A DNA stretch of 29,169 bases from a virus. The stretch spans positions 1 through 29,169 of IMG/VR virus record IMGVR_UViG_3300021959_000278, one strand, 5' to 3'. Below, one piece after another: positions 24,390 to 29,169 of this stretch. The notes below the pieces were generated by a model, which saw only the letters and a program-made list of their open reading frames with translations, made no database searches and had not been told where the DNA came from. The stretch's first letter is position 1; every line of letters begins with the position of its first letter. A program made the translations under genes and the position numbers.

Positions 24390-24419
24390 TTGACAATAGC
24401 GACAACTTTTTTATATAAT
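24390..24419 (+). promoter_or_regulatory. sigma70-type early promoter (third of three)
   Basis: TTGACA (24390-24395), 18 nt, TATAAT (24414-24419). The stretch from the -10 to ATGATGAG is nearly identical to that at 21507. It drives the CobS-like gene, leaving a roughly 28-nt leader with AAGGAG. Confidence 0.9.
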
Positions 24420-24453
24420 TAAAAAATGATGAGTAATAATAAGGAGACTGCTT

Positions 24454-25707
24454 ATGAATAAAAGAACCTATGATAGGTCGGAGAGTGTTACCGTTGCAGG
24501 TAAACCTTTCCATTTTACGCCAGATAGAAAGGAATTTCTAACTGCACTAACCACAAACTTCCCCAATCAGGTGGAGTTTACTTCAGAACAGATCAACCAA
24601 GTAGGAGACTTTCCATACTGGATAAAATCTGCAAGGTATAATTTCAAACAAAATGGGGTTTTCAATCTATCCCAAGTTTTGAATGTGGTGCCTATGACCA
24701 AGACTACACCACCACCAAAAGCTTTTATGCCTACTGCACCTAAGGTATCGAATATGCCTGTTGCAGCTCAGACACAAAAGACAATCAATCTTATTGAGGA
24801 CAATGTAAAAATCATTCCTGAGAAGATGACAAACTATGTTCCTTTTGGTCATTTCAAAGATGTAGAGAATATCATCAAGTCTAAGATATTCTTTCCAATC
24901 TTTATTACTGGTCTAAGTGGTAATGGTAAGACACTTATGGTTGAACAAGTGTGTGCTAAACTCAAGAGAGAACTCTACAGGGTCAATATCACCATCGAGA
25001 CAGATGAAGATGATTTGATGGGTGGACACACTTTAGTCAATGGTAACATTACTTTCAGAGAAGGCCCAGTTATCAAAGCTATGAGAAAAGGTGCCGTCCT
25101 TCTCTTAGACGAAGTTGACTTGGGTTCTAACAAAATGATGTGTTTACAATCAGTTCTTGAGGGTAAAGGATATCTAATCAAGAAAACTGGTGAATGGGTA
25201 TCTCCTGCAGAAGGGTTCACAGTGGTTGCAACTGCAAACACTAAAGGACAAGGATCTGAGGATGGTAAATTCATTGGAACTCAAATCATGAACGAAGCTA
25301 TGTTGGAAAGGTTTGCTATTTCAATGCAACAAGAATATCCACCAGTCAATATTGAGAGAAAAATTCTTGAAAAGGAAATGGAACTTCATGGTGAAGTTGA
25401 TATGGAGTTTATCAAGAAACTTGTAGACTGGGCGGACATTATCAGAAAAACCTACTACGAAGGTGCAATTGATGATGTCATCACCACTAGAAGATTGGTT
25501 CACATCATCAACGCATTCAAAATGTTTGGTGATAAACTCAAGTCAATCCAAATGTGTATCACAAGATTTGACGAAGATACCAAGAATGCAATACTTGATC
25601 TCTATTCTAAAATAGACGAAGGTGTTGATGTGTCAGGAATGTTTGGTGAAGTATCGGAAGATACCTCATCAGACGAGGATTACCAAGAGGATACACAATA
25701 TCCATAA
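24454..25707 (+). CDS. cobS: MoxR/CobS-like AAA+ ATPase
   Basis: This 417-residue AAA+ protein shows Walker A GLSGNGKT at 153-160, Walker B VLLLDE at 215-220, sensor 1 VVATANTKG near 253-261 and the arginine-finger region NEAMLERF near 277. DEDDLMGGHTLVNGN near 184-198 and the insert before Walker B are typical of CobS/MoxR ATPases. Residues 1-130 form an extra N-terminal domain with a Pro-rich linker (TTPPPKAFMPTAP). Marine T4-like phages commonly encode a protein annotated CobS. Bacterial CobS with CobT and CobN inserts cobalt into corrin, but no CobN is here, and the nearby VWA protein suggests a remodelling pair. The C-terminus is acidic. Confidence 0.92.
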   Translation: MNKRTYDRSESVTVAGKPFHFTPDRKEFLTALTTNFPNQVEFTSEQINQVGDFPYWIKSARYNFKQNGVFNLSQVLNVVPMTKTTPPPKAFMPTAPKVSNMPVAAQTQKTINLIEDNVKIIPEKMTNYVPFGHFKDVENIIKSKIFFPIFITGLSGNGKTLMVEQVCAKLKRELYRVNITIETDEDDLMGGHTLVNGNITFREGPVIKAMRKGAVLLLDEVDLGSNKMMCLQSVLEGKGYLIKKTGEWVSPAEGFTVVATANTKGQGSEDGKFIGTQIMNEAMLERFAISMQQEYPPVNIERKILEKEMELHGEVDMEFIKKLVDWADIIRKTYYEGAIDDVITTRRLVHIINAFKMFGDKLKSIQMCITRFDEDTKNAILDLYSKIDEGVDVSGMFGEVSEDTSSDEDYQEDTQYP

Positions 25708-25714
25708 AACCCCA

Positions 25715-25743
25715 TTGACGAACAAGTGGATTGGAAGTATAAT
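25715..25743 (+). promoter_or_regulatory. sigma70-type promoter before the DUF3310 gene and gp45
   Basis: TTGACG (25715-25720), 17 nt, TATAAT (25738-25743). The -10 overlaps the first in-frame ATG (25742), so transcripts from here would start near 25750. They could express the shorter form from ATG 25751 and then gp45. Confidence 0.7.
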
Positions 25744-26053
25744 GAGTAAAATGTTTAGAAAGTTTGAGAAAGTTGGGTACAAATACGAGGAAGATAAACT
25801 CCTCAAAGAATTGCGTACCTATATTGACGGAACCTACAAACAACATTACAGTCTGAACAACTTTCAGTCCACAGAGTTCATTATTGATAGTGGACACGGT
25901 GAAGGATTTTGTATCGGAAACATACTCAAGTATGCACAACGATACGGAAAAAAGGACGGAAAGAACAGAGCAGATTTATTGAAAGTATTGCACTACGCTC
26001 TAATAATGTTACATGTGCATGATAAGGAGAAAAAGAGTGGAAATGAAAATTAG
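25742..26053 (+). CDS. DUF3310-like small protein
   Basis: From ATG 25742 the product has 103 residues (MSKMFRKFEKVGYKYEED); ATG 25751 is an alternative, giving 100. The frame is open further upstream but overlaps the ATPase gene, so the later starts are preferred. GGAAG at 25733-25737 is a possible ribosome site. GFCIGNILKYAQRYGKKDG followed by RADLLKVLHYALIML is the core pattern of DUF3310, a family widespread in phages and annotated as nucleotide-kinase-like without proof. It overlaps the gp45 start by 11 nt, so clamp translation is coupled to it. Confidence 0.8.
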   Translation: MSKMFRKFEKVGYKYEEDKLLKELRTYIDGTYKQHYSLNNFQSTEFIIDSGHGEGFCIGNILKYAQRYGKKDGKNRADLLKVLHYALIMLHVHDKEKKSGNEN

Positions 26054-26708
26054 TAATGACACTAGAAATATATTGAAAAACTTTTCTACCATCAACAGTG
26101 GTATCAAAGTAAAAACTGGGAACAAGTTGGAAACAATTTCTAACATGAAGAACATACTTGCAGTTGCAACGGTAGATGAGACATTTCCCAAAAATTTCTC
26201 TATCTACAATCTACCTGAGTTCTTAGGTGCAACTTCTTTATTGGAAGATGCAGACTATGAGTTTGGGGATGTAAGTGTATCTATCTCTGATACAGATAGT
26301 TCACTTTCATATTTTTATGCAAGTGAGGGTATGATTACTGCACCTGAGAAAGAGGTCAAGATGCCTGAGGCAGAAGTAAACATAACTGTATCCTCTACAC
26401 TACTTTCTGAATTACAGAAAGCTGCAAGTGTTTTAGGAGTAAATGACTTAGTTCTGAAATCTGATGGTACTACTATCTCTCTTGTTGTAGTTGATAAGAA
26501 AAACCCAACTTCAAATACATTCTCAAGAATAGTTGGTGAAGGTAGTGGAACAACTTTCACTTTCAATTTCAAAATCGAGAACTTGAAAATTCTTGATGGT
26601 AATTATGATGTTGCAGTATCGTCTAAAGGAATATCCCATTTCAAAAACAAGGATGTTGATTTAGAGTACTTTATTGCACTCGAACCTGATTCAAAATATG
26701 GTTCTTAG
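26043..26708 (+). CDS. 45: DNA polymerase sliding clamp (gp45-like)
   Basis: The start chosen is ATG 26043, giving MKISNDTRNILKNFSTINSG, which matches the T4 gp45 opening MKLSKDTTALLKNFATINSG. Upstream in-frame ATG codons would add ten unrelated residues. The 221-residue protein is near T4 gp45 (228) and forms a trimeric ring that tethers the polymerase and also activates late transcription with gp55 and gp33. Conserved pieces include FSIYNLPEFLGATSLL and the domain-2 strands FNFKIENLKILDGNYDVAVSS. It overlaps the DUF3310 gene by 11 nt. A late promoter motif and three hairpins follow. Confidence 0.95.
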   Translation: MKISNDTRNILKNFSTINSGIKVKTGNKLETISNMKNILAVATVDETFPKNFSIYNLPEFLGATSLLEDADYEFGDVSVSISDTDSSLSYFYASEGMITAPEKEVKMPEAEVNITVSSTLLSELQKAASVLGVNDLVLKSDGTTISLVVVDKKNPTSNTFSRIVGEGSGTTFTFNFKIENLKILDGNYDVAVSSKGISHFKNKDVDLEYFIALEPDSKYGS

Positions 26709-26716
26709 TATAAATA
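26709..26716 (+). promoter_or_regulatory. T4-type late promoter motif between gp45 and gp44
   Basis: A perfect TATAAATA starts one base after the gp45 stop. The predicted transcript would begin near 26722, just before the first hairpin, so the three hairpins would form its entire 5' leader. A late promoter for a clamp loader is unexpected. Confidence 0.6.
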
Positions 26717-26728
26717 ATACTACAAACG

Positions 26729-26831
26729 GCAGTAAGAAATTCAGTCTCTATTCTTACTGCGGGAGTATCCGAAAATCTCATCATTGTTCTCTTTGGGTCG
26801 GATACACGAACAAATCGGCGGGGGTTTGTTC
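26729..26831 (+). ncRNA. three-hairpin structured leader before gp44
   Basis: Three perfect inverted repeats follow each other. The first is GCAGTAAGAA (26729-26738) with TTCTTACTGC (26751-26760). The second is GTATCCGA (26765-26772) with TCGGATAC (26798-26805), enclosing 25 nt. The third is GAACAAA (26808-26814) with TTTGTTC (26825-26831), with GGCGGGGG in its loop. The last stem ends 3 nt before the TTG start of gp44, and its G-rich loop holds the only Shine-Dalgarno-like sequence. It may be a cis-regulatory leader or a small RNA. I do not recognise an RNA family. Confidence 0.65.
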
Positions 26832-26834
26832 ACT

Positions 26835-27782
26835 TTGAATACTGAATTTTTATATGTGGAGAAATATAGACCTCAAACCATTGAGGAAACCATACTTCCT
26901 AAACCAATCAAAAACACTTTCAATGAGTTTGTAAAGAAAGGTGAAATACCTAATCTTATGTTGTGTGGTTCTGCTGGTGTAGGTAAAACTACTATTGCAA
27001 AGGCACTTTGTAATGAGTTGGGTGCAGACTTCATTGTGATCAATGGTTCTGATGAAGGACGATTGATCGACACACTACGAACCAAGATCAAAAACTTTGC
27101 ATCTACAACATCTTTGGGTGGAGGCCCTAAGGTGGTTATACTAGACGAAGCAGATTATATAAGTGCAGAGAGTGTTCAACCTGCATTGAGAAACTTCATT
27201 GAGGAGTTCTCATCCAACTGTAGGTTTATTTTTACTTGCAATTACAAGAATAGAATTATTGCACCTCTACACTCACGAACTACTGTCATTGACTTCTCTT
27301 TGACACCTCAGGACAAACAACAACTTGCAGGTCAATTTCTTTCACGACTAGAAGAAATTTGCACTACAGAGAATATCAAATACGATCAAAAGGTTCTTGT
27401 AGAACTTATACTCAAGTTCTTTCCTGATTTCAGAAGATGTATCAACGAAGTTCAAAGATACGGAGTATCAGGAGAGATTGATAGTGGTTTACTTGCAACA
27501 CTAACTGAAGAAAAACTAACTCCTCTCATAACTACTATACAAGAGAAAAACTGGAAAGGAATGAGGAAGTGGGTTGCACAAAACTCAGACAATGATTTCA
27601 ATACACTTTATCGTAAAGTGTTCAATGCATTAGAAACAAAATTACAACCAACATCACTTCCTGCAGCTGTTTTGATCATTGCAGATTATCAACATAAAGC
27701 TGCCTTTGCAATGGATAGTGAGATCAACTTTGTTGCTTGTTTGACAGAGATTATGTCAGAATGTAAATTTAGAGGAGACTGA
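26835..27782 (+). CDS. 44: clamp loader large subunit (gp44-like), TTG start
   Basis: No ATG precedes the conserved region. TTG 26835 gives (M)NTEFLYVEKYRPQTIEET, which places the VEKYRP motif where relatives have it; longer starts would run through the hairpins. The 315-residue protein equals T4 gp44 (319). It shows Walker A GSAGVGKT at about 45-52, Walker B VVILDEAD with D104/E105, sensor 1 FTCN near 132-135, and HSRT near 146-149, where the usual SRC motif has Thr for Cys. With gp62 it opens and loads the gp45 clamp. The gene after it starts 1 nt past the stop. Confidence 0.92.
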   Translation: MNTEFLYVEKYRPQTIEETILPKPIKNTFNEFVKKGEIPNLMLCGSAGVGKTTIAKALCNELGADFIVINGSDEGRLIDTLRTKIKNFASTTSLGGGPKVVILDEADYISAESVQPALRNFIEEFSSNCRFIFTCNYKNRIIAPLHSRTTVIDFSLTPQDKQQLAGQFLSRLEEICTTENIKYDQKVLVELILKFFPDFRRCINEVQRYGVSGEIDSGLLATLTEEKLTPLITTIQEKNWKGMRKWVAQNSDNDFNTLYRKVFNALETKLQPTSLPAAVLIIADYQHKAAFAMDSEINFVACLTEIMSECKFRGD

Positions 27783-27783
27783 T

Positions 27784-28083
27784 ATGGGACAATATGACGA
27801 TAGAGTAGAAAGACAGAGAGTTCTGTTGGAGGCAGAGGAATGGGCAAAGGGGGTGAAATCCATTCATGCACACAGACTTCAATCCTTGTGGTATGACAAT
27901 AGACCCATGGATACATTTGAGGGTAGTGTATGTGACACTACCTACAATGATGATTCTATCAAACGAGAACTAGAAAATGGTAAGGTCGTTTGGATGAATT
28001 CTGAAAAGAAAACAGGTGACGATCTTATTGATCAATATCTCAAAAAAGTCAATCCTTCTAAAACACAGCGTATTCTATTGTAA
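27784..28083 (+). CDS. small protein between gp44 and gp62, function unknown
   Basis: The 99-residue product (MGQYDDRVERQRVLLEAEEW) begins right after gp44, with AGAGGAG in the gp44 end as ribosome site. It is charged, with an N-terminal helix, an aromatic middle (SIHAHRLQSLWYDNRPMDTF) and a basic C-terminus LKKVNPSKTQRILL. T4 has no gene here. Location inside the clamp-loader operon suggests expression at the same time as the replisome, but there is no motif to assign a role. Confidence 0.75.
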   Translation: MGQYDDRVERQRVLLEAEEWAKGVKSIHAHRLQSLWYDNRPMDTFEGSVCDTTYNDDSIKRELENGKVVWMNSEKKTGDDLIDQYLKKVNPSKTQRILL

Positions 28084-28084
28084 T

Positions 28085-28477
28085 ATGGATAAGACTAATC
28101 CTTTTGACTTTGTCAAGTCAGTGTCATATACAAAAAAAGACATCATGTTTGATGAAGTCGAGGAAAAGTCTTATGCACCATTCCTAACCAATAAAGCATT
28201 ATCCTATCACCAAGATAGTATCATTTTTGCAAACGAAATGAACATCAGACACGGTGCAGATAGTCGTCTTCAATACCTGTTTTTCCTAAATACTTTGAGA
28301 AAAAGAAATAGGTTTTCCACATGGATAAAACCTTATCAGAGTCAAAAACTCGAAGTTATTAGACAAGCATATCAGGTAAGCACCAAAGAGGCGAAAGACT
28401 ATGCATCACTGTTATCTGAAAGTCAATATCGTGAGTTGAAAAAAAGAATGAACATTGGTGGTCAGGATAATGGATGA
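28085..28477 (+). CDS. 62: clamp loader small subunit (gp62-like)
   Basis: ATG 28085, one base after the previous stop, gives a 130-residue protein starting MDKTNPFDFVKSVSYTKKDI. The NPFDFVK opening, the PFLTNKALSYHQDSIIFANEMN segment (split by convention at 20), the RLQYLFFLNTLRKRNRFSTW segment and the closing LSESQYRELKKRM match marine gp62 proteins; T4 gp62 is longer (187). An in-frame upstream ATG would add 23 residues overlapping the previous gene and is not supported. It is the single arm of the gp44-gp62 loader. The end overlaps regA by 8 nt, preserving the T4 order. Confidence 0.88.
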   Translation: MDKTNPFDFVKSVSYTKKDIMFDEVEEKSYAPFLTNKALSYHQDSIIFANEMNIRHGADSRLQYLFFLNTLRKRNRFSTWIKPYQSQKLEVIRQAYQVSTKEAKDYASLLSESQYRELKKRMNIGGQDNG

Positions 28478-28865
28478 AATAATAAAAAACTTAGTCGAAG
28501 TAACTTTTGATAAAGATGACGATTTCTTAAAAATCAAAGAGACACTATCAAGAATAGGTGTTGCATCACGAAAAGAACAAGAACTGTTTCAATCGTGTCA
28601 TATACTTCACAAAAGAGGTAAATACTACATCGTACACTTCAAAGAACTTTTTATGTTAGATGGGAAACCAACTAACATTGATGAGAATGACATTGGTAGA
28701 AGGAATACAATTGTAAGACTTTTACAACAATGGAATCTCTTGAAAGTGGTTGACAAGGGTCAGATAGAAGAACCACAAGCTCCTCTATCACAGATCAAGG
28801 TCATACCTTATAAAGAAAAGAGTATGTGGAAGTTGACTACTAAATACTCTATAGGTGTAAAATAG
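28470..28865 (+). CDS. regA: RegA translational repressor
   Basis: Starting at ATG 28470 the protein has 131 residues (T4 RegA 122). An upstream ATG at 28455 adds MVVRI and is less likely. FLKIKETLSRIGVASRKE, FQSCHILHKRGKYYIVHFKE and DGKPTNIDENDIGRR match T4 RegA nearly along its length. RegA binds ribosome sites of early mRNAs and blocks their translation; in T4 the gene 44 and 45 messages are targets. Here regA follows gp62 with 8-nt overlap. In T4 DNA polymerase gene 43 comes next, but here small membrane genes follow. Confidence 0.95.
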   Translation: MDEIIKNLVEVTFDKDDDFLKIKETLSRIGVASRKEQELFQSCHILHKRGKYYIVHFKELFMLDGKPTNIDENDIGRRNTIVRLLQQWNLLKVVDKGQIEEPQAPLSQIKVIPYKEKSMWKLTTKYSIGVK

Positions 28866-28867
28866 TA

Positions 28868-28875
28868 TATAAATA
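28868..28875 (+). promoter_or_regulatory. T4-type late promoter before the membrane gene pair
   Basis: A perfect TATAAATA just after the regA stop. The predicted start near 28881 gives a 28-nt leader with a strong AAAGGAGG site. It separates early regA from a late unit. Confidence 0.85.
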
Positions 28876-28908
28876 CTACTTACATAAAACAATAAAGGAG
28901 GCGGAATT

Positions 28909-29115
28909 ATGTTTCAAGGCATAATCGACTTCGTTATGGGGATATGGAACCTTCTAATGATCGTTCCAATTGTAATATCAATCTGTAGTGTTATTGTCGC
29001 ATTGACACCAACACCACATGATGACAAGTTATGGGCCAAGGTATATAAATACCTTGAAGTTCTTGCACTTGCCGTTGGTAAAGCAAAGGACAAAAATCCA
29101 TTACTTGACAAGTAA
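28909..29115 (+). CDS. small membrane protein, possibly holin-like
   Basis: The 68-residue product has one hydrophobic segment at about residues 4-32 (IIDFVMGIWNLLMIVPIVIS, continuing into ICSVIVALTPTP) and a hydrophilic tail DDKLWAKVYKYLEVLALAVG ending in KDKNPLLDK. It is preceded by AAAGGAGG, the strongest ribosome site in the window, and by a late promoter. Size, membrane segment and late timing fit a holin or another small envelope protein, but no family is certain. A second small hydrophobic gene starts 18 nt later. Confidence 0.75.
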   Translation: MFQGIIDFVMGIWNLLMIVPIVISICSVIVALTPTPHDDKLWAKVYKYLEVLALAVGKAKDKNPLLDK

Positions 29116-29133
29116 TTAAATTGAGGATAAATT

Positions 29134-29169
29134 ATGGACTTTTTGATATTTTTAGGAGTTGTTGCAGTT
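29134..29169 (+). CDS. start of a second small hydrophobic protein (cut by window end)
   Basis: ATG 29134 with GAGGA 6-7 nt upstream opens MDFLIFLGVVAV, entirely hydrophobic, before the window ends. It probably begins with a membrane segment or signal anchor and is co-transcribed with the preceding membrane gene. Length and function cannot be judged. Confidence 0.6.
   Translation, partial: MDFLIFLGVVAV

Noticed and set aside
24426-24453. ATGATGAG after the early promoters as a leader peptide start
   Set aside because: The frame does not continue as a plausible peptide with its own ribosome site, and it is more simply part of the conserved transcript-start region.
26013-26042. Longer gp45 starting upstream
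   Set aside because: The added residues do not resemble gp45, while the downstream ATG reproduces the family N-terminus.
26729-26831. Three-hairpin region as a tRNA
   Set aside because: No acceptor stem joins the ends, no CCA or T-loop consensus is present, and stem spacing does not fit a cloverleaf.
29044-29051. TATAAATA inside the 68-residue membrane gene
   Set aside because: It lies within codons for VYKYLE of a convincing gene, and a better-placed late promoter at 28868 already serves both genes; it could matter for the next gene but is not needed.
1-29169. CRISPR arrays, insertion sequences, integrase or attachment sites
   Set aside because: No regularly spaced repeats, transposase or integrase motifs or tRNA-end duplications were seen by eye on either strand.

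Overview
The window is one continuous block of a T4-like contractile-tailed phage (myovirus) genome. All real genes lie on the + strand. They are tightly packed and AT-rich, with many 1-60 nt overlaps, and no bacterial housekeeping genes flank them. Gene content and order (terminase to major capsid, UvsY / 2OG-Fe(II) oxygenase / UvsW, gp55-gp47-gp46, CobS-like ATPase, gp45-gp44-gp62-RegA) resemble marine T4-like phages such as cyanophages and pelagiphages. No photosynthesis gene is visible, so the host cannot be fixed from this window.

Layout. (1) 1-10.95 kb is the head and tail module: the end of an upstream gene, small terminase gp16, an inserted protein-arginine-methyltransferase-like gene, large terminase gp17, sheath gp18, tube gp19, portal gp20, core proteins gp67- and gp68-like, prohead protease gp21, scaffold gp22 and major capsid gp23. 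It closes with a strong intrinsic terminator. (2) 11.0-15.3 kb holds two small unknown genes, a tube-fold structural paralog, UvsY, a 2OG-Fe(II) oxygenase, UvsW, an unknown gene and an unlisted 44-residue membrane peptide. (3) 15.4-18.8 kb encodes the late sigma factor gp55 and the gp47/gp46 recombination nuclease. (4) 18.8-26.05 kb is an accessory island between gp46 and gp45. It carries a 484-residue unknown protein with a PD-(D/E)XK-like signature, peptide deformylase, a second 2OG-Fe(II) oxygenase, and a cluster with a HExxH+VWA CobT-like protein, a Cys4 small protein and a MoxR/CobS-like AAA+ ATPase, then a DUF3310 protein. (5) 26.04-28.9 kb is the replisome set: clamp gp45, clamp loader gp44/gp62 and the translational repressor RegA. 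Two small membrane proteins follow, the second cut by the window end.

Regulation can be read from the sequence. Late promoters of the T4 type (TATAAATA, with AATAAATA and CTAAATA variants) precede structural and some accessory genes, matching the gp55 encoded here. Three nearly identical sigma70-type promoters (TTGACA, 18 nt, TATAAT/TATACT) drive the small early gene, the CobT-like gene and the CobS-like gene. Two late promoters sit so close to the start codon that the portal and the 484-residue protein are predicted to be made from leaderless mRNAs.

The most unusual points are three successive perfect hairpins between gp45 and gp44 ending at a TTG start, the PRMT-like gene between the terminase subunits, the 484-residue nuclease-like protein, the VWA/AAA+ pair, and palindromes placed directly on late promoters.
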